Assembly: GCA_964036275.1 (NCBI GenBank)
Contig: CAXIWQ010000151.1
Location: forward strand, 91,906-155,905
DNA: 64,000 bases
Source: Litoditis marina
Taxonomy: Eukaryota > Nematoda > Chromadorea > Rhabditida > Rhabditidae
Direction of reading: 5' to 3'
Under the pieces are notes generated by a model. It searched no databases and was not told the DNA's origin. It was given only the letters and a program-made list of their open reading frames with translations. The position numbers and the translations under genes were made by a program. Shown here one piece after another: positions 33,944 to 45,700 of the stretch. Every line of letters starts with the position of its first letter. Position 1 is the first letter of the stretch.

Positions 33944-36900
33944 GAAAAAGAGTCAATAACGCGTTAATTCGTCTTTTGTGGCTGTGCGCCACAGAATATA
34001 TAGTCGTATTAGGTTTTTGTAGCTGGGAGCAACAGACTTGATAGCCGTATGAACTTTTCTCTGTAGCTGCAAGCCAACAAGTCGATAACCGCGATAATTT
34101 GTATTTTGTGGCTGTGCGCCACAGAATAGATTGTCGTATTAGGTTTTTGTAGCTGGGAGCAACAGATTTGATAGCCGTATGAACTGTTCTCTGTAGCTGC
34201 AAGGCAAAGAGTCGATAACCGCGTCAATTCGTATTTTGTGGCTGTGCGCCACAGAATAGATAGTCGTATTAGGTTTTCGTAGCTGGGAGCAACAGACTTG
34301 ATAGCCGTATGAATTTTTTTCTGTAGCTGCAAGGCAAAGAGGTAATAACCGCGTTAATTTGTCTTTTGTGGCTGTGCGCCACAGAATATATAGTCGTCTT
34401 AGGTTTTTGTAGCTGGGAGCAACAGACTTGATAGCCGTATAAACTTTTTTCTGTAGCTGCAAGGCAAAGAGTCAATAACCGCGTTAATTTGTCTTTTGTG
34501 GTTGTGCGCCACAGAATATAAAGTCGTATTAGGTTTTTGTAGTTGGGAGCAACAGACTTGATAGCCGTATGAACTGTTCTCTGTAGCTGCAAGGCAAAGA
34601 GTCAATAACGCGTTAATTCGTCTTTTGTGGCTGTGCGCCACAGAATATATAGTCGTCTTAGGTTTTTGTATCTGGGAGCAACAGACTTGATAGCCGTATG
34701 AACTTTTTTCTGTAGCTGCAAGGCAAAGAGTCAATAACCGCGTTAAGTCGTCTTTTGTGGCTGTGCGCCACTAAATATATAGTCGTGTTAGGTCTTTGTA
34801 GCTGGGAGCAACATACTTGATAGCCGTATAAACTTTTATTTTGTAGCTTTACGGCAAAGAGTCAATAACCGCGTTAATTTGTCTTTTGTGGCTGTGCGCC
34901 ACAGAATATGGAGTCGTATTAGGTTTTTGTAGCTGGGAGCAACAGACTTGATAGCCGTATAAATTTTTCTCTGTAACTGCAAGCCAAAGAGTCAATAACC
35001 GCGTTATTTCGTATGTTATGGCTGTGCGCCACAGAATAGATTGTCGTATTAGGTTTTTGTAGCTGGGAGCAACAGATTTGATAGCCGTATGAATTCTCTG
35101 TAACTGCAAGCCAAAAAGTCGATAACCGCGTTAATTCGTATTTTGTGGCTGTGCGCCACATAATAGATAGTCGTATTAGGTTTTTGTATCTGGGAGCAAC
35201 AGACTTGATAGCCGTATGAACTGTTCTCTGTAGTTGCAAGGCAAAGAGTCGACAACCGCGTTAATTCGTATTTTGTGGCTGTGCGCCACAGAATAGATTG
35301 TCGTATCAGGTTTTTGTAGCTGGGAGCAACATACTCGATAGCCGTATAAACTGTTTTCTGTAGCTGCACGGTAAAGAGTCAATAATCGCGTTAATTTGTC
35401 TTCTGTGGCTGTGCGCCACAGAATAGTAAGTCGTATTAGGTTTTTGTAGCTGGGAGCAACAGACTTGATAGCCGTATAAACTTTTTTTGTAGCTGCAAGG
35501 CAAATAGTCAATAACCGCGTTAGTTCGTATTTTGTGGCTGTGTGCCACAGAAAAGATAGTTGTATTGGGTTTTTCTAGCTGGGAGCAACATACTTGATAG
35601 CCGTATAAACTTTTTTCTGTAGCTGCAAGGCAAAGAGTCAATAACCGCGTTAATCTGTCTTTTGTGGCTGTGCGCCACAGAATATAAAGTCGTATTAGGT
35701 TTTTGTAGTTGGGAGCAACAGACTTGATTGCCGTATAAACTTTTTTTCTGTAGCTGCAAGGAAAAGAGTCAATAACCGCGTTAATTTGTCTTTTGTGGTT
35801 GTGCGCCACAGAATATAAAGTCGTATTAGGTTTTTGTAGTTGGGAGCAACAGACTTGATAGCCGTATGATTTTTTTTTGTAGGTGCAAGGCAAAGAGTCA
35901 ATAACCGCGTTAATTCGTATTTGGTGGATGTGCGCCACAAAATAGATTGTCGTATCAGGTTTTTGTAGCTGGGAGCAACAGATTTGATAGCCGTATGAAC
36001 TGTTCTCTGTAGCTGCAAGGCAAAGAGTCAATAACGCGTTAATTCGTCTTTTGTGGCTGTGCGCCACAGAATATATAGTCGTCTTAGGTTTTTGTATCTG
36101 GGAGCAACAGACTTGATAGCCGTATGAACTTTTTTCTGTAGCTGCAAGGCAAAGAGTCAATAACCGCGTTAAGTCGTCTTTTGTGGCTGTGCGCCACAAA
36201 ATATATAGTCGTGTTAGGTCTTTGTAGCTGGGAGCAACATACTTGATAGCCGTATAAACTTTTTTCTGTAGCTTTACGGCAAAGAGTCAATAACCGCGTT
36301 AATTTGTCTTTTGTGGCTGTGCGCCAAAGAATATGGAGTCGTATTAGGTTTTTGTAGCTGGGAGCAACAGACTTGATAGCCGTATAAACTTTTCTCTGTA
36401 ACTGCAAGCCAAAGAGTCAATAACCGCGTTATTTCGTATTTTATGGCTGTGCGCCACAGAATAGATAGTTGTATTGGTTTTTTCTAGCTGGGAGCAACAT
36501 ACTTGATAGCCGTATAAACTTTTTTCTGTAGCTGCAAGGCAAAGAGTCAATAACCGCGTTAATCTGTCTTTGGTGGCTGTGCGCCACAGAATATAAAGTC
36601 GTATTAGGTTTTTGTAGTTGGGAGCAACAGACTTGATTGCCGTATGAGTTTTTTTTTTCTGTAACTGCAAGCCGATGAGTCGATAACCGCGTTGATTCGT
36701 ATTTCGTGGCTGTGCGTCACAGAATAGATAATCGTATTAGGTTTTTGTAGCTGGGAGCAACAGACTTGATAGCCGTATAAACTTTTTTCTGTAGCTGCAA
36801 GGCAAAGAGTCAATAACCGCGTTAATTTGTCTTTTGTGGTTGTGCGCCACAGAATATAAAATCGTATTAGGTTTTTGTAGTTGGGAGCAACAGACTTGAT

Positions 36901-37384
36901 AGCCGTATGATTTTTTTTGTAGGTGCAAGGCAAAGAGTCAATAACCGCGTTAATTCGTATTTGGTGGATGTGCGCCACAAAATAGATTGTCGTATTAGGT
37001 TTTTGTAGCTGGGAGCAACAGATTTGATAGCCGTATGAACTGTTCTCTGTAGCTGCAAGGCAAAGAGTCAATAACGCGTTAATTCGTATTTTGTGGCTGT
37101 GCGCCACAAAATATATAGTCGTCTTAGGTTTTTGTATCTGGGAGCAACAGACTTGATAGCCGTATGAACTTTTTTCTGTAGCTGCAATGCAAAGAGTCAA
37201 TAACCGCGTTAAGTCGTCTTTTGTGGCTGTGCGCCACAAAATATATAGTCGTGTTAGGTCTTTGTAGCTGGGAGCAACATACTTGATAGCCGTATAAACT
37301 TTTTTTCTGTAGCTTTACGGCAAAGAGTCAATAACCGCGTTAATTTGTCTTTTGTGGCTGTGCGCCACAGAATATGGAGTCGTA

Positions 37385-40300
37385 TTAGGTTTTTGTAGCT
37401 GGGAGCAACAGACTTGATAGCCGTATAAACTTTTCTCTGTAACTGCAAGCCAAAGAGTCAATAACCGCGTTATTTTGTATTTTATGGCTGTGCGCCACAG
37501 AATAGATTGTCGTATTAGGTTTTTGTAGCTGGGAGCAACAGATTTGATAGCCGTATGAACTTTTCTCTGTAACTGCAAGCCAAAGAGACGATAACCGCGT
37601 TAATTCGTATTTTGTGGCTGTGCGCCACATAATAGATAGTCGTATTAGGTTTTTGTATCTGGGAGCAACAGACTTGATAGCCGTATGAACTTTTTTCTGT
37701 AGCTGCACGGTAAAGAGTCAATAACCGCGTTAATTTGTCTTTTGTGGCTGTGCGCCACAGAATAGTAAGTCGTATTAGGTTTTTGTAGCTGGGAGCAACA
37801 GACTTGATAGCCGTATAAACTTTTTTCTGTAGCTGCAAGGCAAAGAGTCAATAACCGCGTTAATTCGTCTTTTGTGGCTGTGTGCCACAGAAAAGATAGT
37901 TGTATTGGGTTTTTCTAGCTGGGAGCAACGTACTTGATAGCCGTATGAACTTTTTTTTGTAGCTGCAAGGCAAAGAGTCAATAACCGCGTTAATTTGTCT
38001 TTTGTGGCTGTGCGCCACAGAACATAAAGTCGTATTAGGTTTTTGTAGCCAGGAGCAACAGACTTGATAGCCGTATAAACTTTTTTCTGTAGCTGCAAGG
38101 CAAAGAGTCGATAACCGCGTTAATTCGTAATTTGTGGCTGTGTGCCACAGAAAAGATAGTTGTATTGGGTTTTTCGAGCTGGGAGCAACATACTTGATAG
38201 CCGTATGAACTTTTTTTTGTAGCTGCAAGGCAAAGAGTCAATAACCGCGTTAATTTGTCTTTTGTGGCTGTGCGCCACAGAACATAAAGTCGTATTAGGT
38301 TTTTCTAGCTGGGAGCAACATACTTGATAGCCGTATAAACTTTTTTCTGTAGCTGCAAGGCAAAGAGTCAATAACCGCGTTAATTCGTATTTTGTGGCTG
38401 TGTGCCACAGAAAAGATAGTTGTATTAGGTTTTTGTAGTTGGGAGCAACAGACTTGATTGCCGTATGAGTTTTTTTCTGTAACTGCAAGCCGAAGAGTCG
38501 ATAACCGCGTTAATTCGTATTTCGTGGCTGTGCGCCACAGAATAGATAATCGTATTAGGTTTTTGTAGCTGGGAGCAACAGACTTGATAGCCGTATAAAC
38601 TTTTTTCTGTAGCTGCAAGGCAAAGAGTCAATAACCGCGTTAATTTGTCTTTTGTGGTTGTGCGCCACAGAATATAAAGTCGTATTAGGTTTTTGTAGTT
38701 GGGAGCAACAGACTTGATAGCCGTATAAACTTTTCTCTGTAACTGCAAGCCAAAGAGTCAATAACCGCGTTATTTTGTATTTTATGGCTGTGCGCCACAG
38801 AATAGATTGTCGTATTAGGTTTTTGTAGCTGGGAGCAACAGATTTGATAGCCGTATGAACTTTTCTCTGTAACTGCAAGCCAAAGAGACGATAACCGCGT
38901 TAATTCGTATTTTGTGGCTGTGCGCCACATAATAGATAGTCGTATTAGGTTTTTGTATCTGGGAGCAACAGACTTGATAGCCGTATGAACTGTTCTCTGT
39001 AGTTGCAAGGCAAAGAGTCGATAACCGCGTTAATTCGTATTTTGTGGCTGTGCGCCACAGAATAGATTGTCGTATTAGGTTTTTGTAGCTGGGAGCAACA
39101 TACTCGATAGCCGTATAAACTTTTTTCTATAGCTGCACGGTAAAGAGTCAATAACCGCGTTAATTTGTCTTTTGTGGCTGTGCGCCACAGAATAGATAGT
39201 TGTATTGGTTTTTTCTAGCTGGGAGCAACATACTTGATAGCCGTATAAACTTTTCTCTGTAACTGCAAGCCAAAGAGTCAATAACCGCGTTATTTCGTAT
39301 TTTATGGCTGTGCGCCACAGAATAGATAGTTGTATTGGTTTTTTCTAGCTGGGAGCAACATACTTGATAGCCGTATAAACTTTTCTCTGTAACTGCAAGC
39401 CAAAGAGTCGATAACCGCGTTGATTCGTATTTCGTGGCTGTGCGTCACAGAATAGATAATCGTATTAGGTTTTTGTAGCTGGGAGCAACAGACTTGATAG
39501 CCGTATAAACTTTTTTCTGTAGCTGCAAGGCAAAGAGTCAATAACCGCGTTAATTTGTCTTTTGTGGTTGTGCGCCACAGAATATAAAGTCGTATTAGGT
39601 TTTTGTAGTTGGGAGCAACAGACTTGATAGCCGTATGATTTTTTTTGTAGGTGCAAGGCAAAGAGTCAATAACCGCGTTAATTCGTATTTGGTGGATGTG
39701 CGCCACAAAATAGATTGTCGTATTAGGTTTTTGTAGCTGGGAGCAACAGATTTGATAGCCGTATGAACTGTTCTCTGTAGCTGCAAGGCAAAGAGTCAAT
39801 AACGCGTTAATTCGTATTTTGTGGCTGTGCGCCACAAAATATATAGTCGTCTTAGGTTTTTGTATCTGGGAGCAACAGACTTGATAGCCGTATGAACTTT
39901 TTTCTGTAGCTGCAATGCAAAGAGTCAATAACCGCGTTAAGTCGTCTTTTGTGGCTGTGCGCCACAGAATATGGAGTCGTATTAGGTTTTTGTAGCTGGG
40001 AGCAACAGACTTGATAGCCGTATAAACTTTTCTCTGTAACTGCAAGCCAAAGAGTCAATAACCGCGTTATTTTGTATTTTATGGCTGTGCGCCACAGAAT
40101 AGATTGTCGTATTAGGTTTTTGTAGCTGGGAGCAACAGATTTGATAGCCGTATGAACTTTTCTCTGTAACTGCAAGCCAAAGAGACGATAACCGCGTTAA
40201 TTCGTATTTTGTGGCTGTGCGCCACATAATAGATAGTCGTATTAGGTTTTTGTATCTGGGAGCAACAGACTTGATAGCCGTATGAACTTTTTTCTGTAGC

Positions 40301-41605
40301 TGCACGGTAAAGAGTCAATAACCGCGTTAATTTGTCTTTTGTGGCTGTGCGCCACAGAATAGTAAGTCGTATTAGGTTTTTGTAGCTGGGAGCAACAGAC
40401 TTGATAGCCGTATAAACTTTTTTCTGTAGCTGCAAGGCAAAGAGTCAATAACCGCGTTAATTCGTCTTTTGTGGCTGTGTGCCACAGAAAAGATAGTTGT
40501 ATTGGGTTTTTCTAGCTGGGAGCAACGTACTTGATAGCCGTATGAACTTTTTTTTGTAGCTGCAAGGCAAAGAGTCAATAACCGCGTTAATTTGTCTTTT
40601 GTGGCTGTGCGCCACAGAACATAAAGTCGTATTAGGTTTTTGTAGCCAGGAGCAACAGACTTGATAGCCGTATAAACTTTTTTCTGTAGCTGCAAGGCAA
40701 AGAGTCGATAACCGCGTTAATTCGTAATTTGTGGCTGTGTGCCACAGAAAAGATAGTTGTATTGGGTTTTTCGAGCTGGGAGCAACATACTTGATAGCCG
40801 TATGAACTTTTTTTTGTAGCTGCAAGGCAAAGAGTCAATAACCGCGTTAATTTGTCTTTTGTGGCTGTGCGCCACAGAACATAAAGTCGTATTAGGTTTT
40901 TCTAGCTGGGAGCAACATACTTGATAGCCGTATAAACTTTTTTCTGTAGCTGCAAGGCAAAGAGTCAATAACCGCGTTAATTCGTATTTTGTGGCTGTGT
41001 GCCACAGAAAAGATAGTTGTATTAGGTTTTTGTAGTTGGGAGCAACAGACTTGATTGCCGTATGAGTTTTTTTTTGTAACTGCAAGCCGAAGAGTCGATA
41101 ACCGCGTTAATTCGTATTTCGTGGCTGTGCGCCACAGAATAGATAATCGTATTAGGTTTTTGTAGCTGGGAGCAACAGACTTGATAGCCGTATAAACTTT
41201 TTTCTGTAGCTGCAAGGCAAAGAGTCAATAACCGCGTTAATTTGTCTTTTGTGGTTGTGCGCCACAGAATATAAAGTCGTATTAGGTTTTTGTAGTTGGG
41301 AGCAACAGACTTGATAGCCGTATAAACTTTTCTCTGTAACTGCAAGCCAAAGAGTCAATAACCGCGTTATTTTGTATTTTATGGCTGTGCGCCACAGAAT
41401 AGATTGTCGTATTAGGTTTTTGTAGCTGGGAGCAACAGATTTGATAGCCGTATGAACTTTTCTCTGTAACTGCAAGCCAAAGAGACGATAACCGCGTTAA
41501 TTCGTATTTTGTGGCTGTGCGCCACATAATAGATAGTCGTATTAGGTTTTTGTATCTGGGAGCAACAGACTTGATAGCCGTATGAACTGTTCTCTGTAGT
41601 TGCAA
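37385..41605. repeat. Higher-order repeat, 2597-bp period (two copies)
   Basis: 37385-39008 recurs at 39982-41605, offset 2597 bp (20 monomers less 3 bp), with very few differences (for example the T-run at 38467-38475 against 41064-41073). Shared rare markers include GGAGCAACGTACTTG (37923 and 40520), the GTAGCCAGGAGC variant and AGAACATAAAGTCG. A separate match with a 6274-bp offset links 36084-36670 to 42358-42944. Confidence 0.85.
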
Positions 41606-41639
41606 GGCAAAGAGTCGATAACCGCGTTAATTCGTATTT

Positions 41640-41690
41640 TGTGGCTGTGCGCCACAGAATAGATTGTCGTATATTTTGTGGCTGTGTGCC
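41640..41690. repeat. Subunit-level junction: C directly followed by C
   Basis: A shortened 37-bp C subunit (41640-41676) is followed at once by another C subunit starting TGTGGCTGTGTGCC at 41677. The A and B subunits that should lie between are missing. The join falls in the T-rich end shared by all subunits (GTCGTATATTTTGTGG), as expected if recombination paired non-equivalent subunits. Confidence 0.85.
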
Positions 41691-43956
41691 ACAGAATAGA
41701 TAGTTGTATTGGGTTTTTCTAGCTGGGAGCAACATACTTGATAGCCATATAAACTTTTTTCTGTAGCTGCAAGGCAAAGAGTCAATAACCGCGTTAATCT
41801 GTCTTTTGTGGCTGTGCGCCACAGAATATAAAGTCGTATTAGGTTTTTGTAGTTGGGAGCAACAGACTTGATTGCCGTATGAATTTTTTTTTCTGTAACT
41901 GCAAGCCGAAGAGTCGATAACCGCGTTGATTCGTATTTCGTGGCTGTGCGCCACAGAATAGATAATCGTATTAGGTTTTTGTAGCTGGGAGCAACAGACT
42001 TGATAGCCGTATAAACTTTTTTCTGTAGCTGCAAGGAAAAGAGTCAATAACCGCGTTAATTTGTCTTTTGTGGTTGTGCGCCACAGAATATAAAGTCGTA
42101 TTAGGTTTTTGTAGTTGGGAGCAACAGACTTGATAGCCGTATGATTTTTTTTGTAGGTGCAAGGCAAAGAGTCAATAACCGCGTTAATTCGTATTTGGTG
42201 GATGTGCGCCACAAAATAGATTGTCGTATCAGGTTTTTGTAGCTGGGAGCAACAGATTTGATAGCCGTATGAACTGTTCTCTGTAGCTGCAAGGCAAAGA
42301 GTCAATAACGCGTTAATTCGTCTTTTGTGGCTGTGCGCCACAGAATATATAGTCGTCTTAGGTTTTTGTATCTGGGAGCAACAGACTTGATAGCCGTATG
42401 AACTTTTTTCTGTAGCTGCAAGGCAAAGAGTCAATAACCGCGTTAAGTCGTCTTTTGTGGCTGTGCGCCACAAAATATATAGTCGTGTTAGGTCTTTGTA
42501 GCTGGGAGCAACATACTTGATAGCCGTATAAACTTTTTTCTGTAGCTTTACGGCAAAGAGTCAATAACCGCGGTAATTTGTCTTTTGTGGCTGTGCGCCA
42601 AAGAATATGGAGTCGTATTAGGTTTTTGTAGCTGGGAGCAACAGACTTGATAGCCGTATAAACTTTTCTCTGTAACTGCAAGCCAAAGAGTCAATAACCG
42701 CGTTATTTCGTATTTTATGGCTGTGCGCCACAGAATAGATAGTTGTATTGGGTTTTTCTAGCTGGGAGCAACATACTTGATAGCCGTATAAACTTTTTTC
42801 TGTAGCTGCAAGGCAAAGAGTCAATAACCGCGTTAATCTGTCTTTGGTGGCTGTGCGCCACAGAATATAAAGTCGTATTAGGTTTTTGTAGTTGGGAGCA
42901 ACAGACTTGATTGCCGTATGAGTTTTTTTTTTCTGTAACTGCAAGCCGAAGAGTCGATAACCGCGTTGATTCGTATTTCGTGGCTGTGCGTCACAGAATA
43001 GATAATCGTATTAGGTTTTTGTAGCTGGGAGCAACAGACTTGATAGCCGTATAAACGTTTTTCTGTAGCTGCAAGGCAAAGAGTTAATAACCGCGTTAAT
43101 TTGTCTTTTGTGGCTGTGCGCCACAGAATATATAGTCGTATTAGGTTTTTGTAGCTGGGAGCAACAGACTTGATAGCCGTATGAACTTTTCTCGGTAGCT
43201 GCAAGCCAACAAGTCGATAACCGCGATAATTTGTATTTTGTGGCTGTGCGCCACAGAATAGATTGTCGTATTAGGTTTTTGTAGCTGGGAGCAACAGACT
43301 TGATAGCCGTATGATTTTTTTGTAGGTGCAAGGCAAAGAGTCAATAACCGCGTTAATTCGTATTTGGTGGATGTGCGCCACAAAATATATAGTCGTTTTA
43401 GGTTTTTGTATCTGGGAGCAACAGACTTGATAGCCGTATGAACTGTTCTCTGTAGCTGCAAGGCAAAGAGTCAATAACGCGTTAATTCGTATTTTGTGGC
43501 TGTGCGCCACAGAATATATAGTCATTTTAGGTTTTTGTATCTGGGAGCAACAGACTTGATAGCCGTATGAACTTTTTTTGTAGCTGCAATGCAAAGAGTC
43601 AATAACCGCGTTAAGTCGTCTTTTGTGGCTGTGCGCCACAAAATATATAGTCGTGTTAGGTCTTTGTAGCTGGGAGCAACATACTTGATAGCCGTATAAA
43701 CTTTTTTCTGTAGCTTTACGGCAAAGAGTCAATAACCGCGTTAATTTGTCTTTTGTGGCTGTGCGCCACAGAATATGGAGTCGTATTAGGTTTTTGTAGC
43801 TGGGAGCAACAGACTTGATAGCCGTATAAACTTTTCTCTGTAACTGCAAGCCAAAGAGTCAATAACCGCGTTATTTTGTATTTTATGGCTGTGCGCCACA
43901 GAATAGATTGTCGTATTAGGTTTTTGTAGCTGGGAGCAACAGATTTGATAGCCGTA

Positions 43957-43962
43957 TGAACT
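43957..43962. other. Target-site duplication, left (RTE element)
   Basis: TGAACT precedes the RTE insert and recurs at 45612-45617 after its tail. The uninterrupted paralogue at 37556-37561 has one TGAACT in the same context. Because the tail repeat itself ends in TTGA, the exact limits could be shifted by a few bases. Confidence 0.85.
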
Positions 43963-45579
43963 GTACAAAAACAGAAGTCAGCAACAAACCACAATCTTGC
44001 CGTCTGAAGAAGCCGTTCCACCTTTTCTCGAGTCCGAAGTTCTTCTCGCTATCCGACAGACAACTCTGGGAACCTCTCCGGGAAACGACAAAATTCCTCC
44101 TGAAGCAGTCAAATGGTCAAGCACAGCAATTGTTTCGGATCTTACCCAAATGTTCAACTTGATTCTGGCTGAGAAAAACCTCCCTCCGGACCTCTTGCTT
44201 TCGAGAACGATACTATTGTTCAAGAAAGGCGATGTTGCTGAAATTGGGAATTATCGACCGATCACCCTGTTGAACACTCTCTACAAAGTTCTGTCGCGTT
44301 GTTTGCTGAACAGAATGGAACCGTCGATGGAAGAAAACATTTCCGAAGAACAGTGTGGATTCAGAAAACAGTATGGCACAGCAGACAACATCCATATCGT
44401 CCGACAAGTCATTGAAAAGTGCAGGGAATATCGAATCCCGGCCTTCTTCTGCTTTGTTGACCTGGCCAAAGCATTCGACAGTCTACATCACGATGCAATA
44501 TGGTCTTCACTGCAACTTATCGGTGTTCATCCAGAACTGATTCTGCTGCTGAAGGCTATTTACACGTGCTCGTCCGCAACTATAGATGCAAACGGTGTGA
44601 GAGTTCCAATCGAAATTCATCAAGGAGTTCGTCAAGGAGATGTCATTTCCCCGCGTCTGTTCACCACCGTGCTGGATATCGCTCTTCGAAAGTTGAACTG
44701 GGGAGGAAAAGGACTGAGAGTGGGCGGTCGTTTTCTGAGCCACCTCCTCTTCGCAGATGATGGAATAATATTTGCTCCAAACAAGAGAACTCTTAGAAGA
44801 ATGATGGAAGAATTCGAGACAGCTTGCCAATCTGTTGGTCTCAAGATGAATCCGAACAAATCCGAATATATGAATAATGTGAAGGTGATAAAAAATAACA
44901 ATAATGTGATAACACGCCGTTGAAATATCATGGTCATGCCCTACCGTCAAAAACCACAGTCAAATATCTCGGTGTCCATCTTTCCATGGAAGCCAATTGG
45001 GACGTCGAACTGAGCCGAAGAATTTCTTCAGCGTGGGCAGCGTTCAACGAATACCGTCACATTCTGAAGACACCCTCGTTCCCGATGAGGTACAAGGCGA
45101 AGATTTTTCACGCCGTGATTCTCCCGAGACTGTTGTATGGCAGTGAATCCTGGGCCCTTTCGAAAAAGAACATCGAGCGTCTCCGTGTCGTGCAGAGAAA
45201 AATGGAGCGTGGAATGCTGAACAAACGAATACAAGATCGCCTTCCAAGTGCCGTTATTCGCGGAATCACTCGGTTGACGGATGTGGCTACTGTAGCTGCC
45301 AAACATAAATTAAACTTTGCTTACAGAATTGCCCACATGCCTCAATCCCGATGGTCCTTGATCGTGTCTGAATGGTGTCCGTATAATCGTAACCGGTCCC
45401 GTGGTAGGCCCGTTGTCCGATGAAGAGATGCGTTGGTTGAAGCAGTCCGTGGTTATAATACCGCAGCCAGAAGAGGTCGAGTCCGCCCTGCCCCCATCCG
45501 TGGCGAAGAGATACTAAGAGCATGCAGAGACATTAAAATCTGGAGAGCAGTCAAGGAGCACCACTTTGCAACAATGTGA
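43963..45579 (+). pseudogene. RTE reverse transcriptase, truncated and broken
   Basis: In life the protein would nick target DNA and copy its own RNA in place. Open segment 1 runs from the 5' junction to the stop at 44921-44923. Counting residue 1 at 43997, it shows a PGNDKIPPEA-type block (28-37), YRPI (86-89), GFRKQYGT (121-128), motif A FVDLAKAFD (153-161, Asp155), motif B RQGDVISP (212-219) and motif C FADD (252-255, Asp254 and Asp255). The catalytic aspartates are intact. The frame then shifts near 44895-44910 in an A-rich run. Segment 2 (about 44905-45423) continues with KYLG, LLYGSESWAL and LRVVQRKMER, and stops at TGA 45421-45423. That codon falls where RTE proteins carry the Trp of a GRPxxRW motif. 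Segment 3 (45424-45579) reads on in the same frame to the natural end. The endonuclease domain is missing. There is no ATG start; the insert begins inside the gene. Confidence 0.92.
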
Positions 45580-45587
45580 TGTGATCG

Positions 45588-45611
45588 AATAAATCTTGAA
45601 ATCTTGAATCT
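45588..45611 (+). repeat. RTE 3' tail repeat
   Basis: AATAAA (45588-45593) is followed by two AATCTTGA units (45592-45599 and 45600-45607) and a partial third (ATCTTGA from 45608) that runs into the target duplication. This replaces a poly(A) tail and is characteristic of RTE-type 3' ends. Confidence 0.85.
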
Positions 45612-45617
45612 TGAACT
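45612..45617. other. Target-site duplication, right (RTE element)
   Basis: TGAACT matches 43957-43962. The satellite resumes as TGAACTTTTCTCTGTAACTG, exactly as in the uninterrupted copy at 37556. Confidence 0.85.
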
Positions 45618-45700
45618 TTTCTCTGTAACTGCAAGCCAAAGAGACGATAACCGCGTTAATTCGTATTTTGTGGCTGTGCGCCACATAATAGATAGTCGTA

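Larger units (their letters stand above)
32141..43962. repeat. Satellite array, middle block (divergent monomers)
   Basis: About 91 monomers of the same 130-bp satellite in the same orientation, but clearly more heterogeneous than the outer blocks. Frequent private variants are GTATCTGGGAGC, GTAGTTGGGAGC, AGCTTTACGG, GTAGGTGCAAGG, GGTGGATGTGCGCCACAAAA, TTTATGGCTG, AACTGCAAGCCAAAGAG and the palindromic TAACGCGTTA. T-runs vary from five to nine. Between 41640 and 41677 two C subunits abut without A and B between them. There is no non-satellite sequence and no gene in this block. Confidence 0.97.
43963..45611 (+). mobile_element. 5'-truncated RTE-clade non-LTR retrotransposon
   Basis: A 1649-bp insert in the satellite. 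It codes for most of a reverse transcriptase and the C-terminal region, then has a very short 3' end (about 30 bases after the stop) that closes with tandem AATCTTGA-like units in place of poly(A). Short 3' UTRs and short-repeat tails are typical of RTE elements. The N-terminal apurinic endonuclease domain is absent, as expected from incomplete target-primed reverse transcription. Flanking TGAACT repeats and intact paralogous target sites confirm insertion. The copy has one frameshift and one stop, so it is dead. Confidence 0.92.

Noticed and set aside
44213..44950. Minus-strand frames opposite the RTE reverse transcriptase (up to 147 codons)
   Set aside because: These are shadows of the well-supported plus-strand reverse transcriptase, with no recognisable motifs.
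43963..45611. Processed host gene or viral fragment
   Set aside because: The motif order and C-terminal region are those of an RTE-type non-LTR retrotransposon, and the AATCTTGA tail and target duplication fit target-primed insertion.
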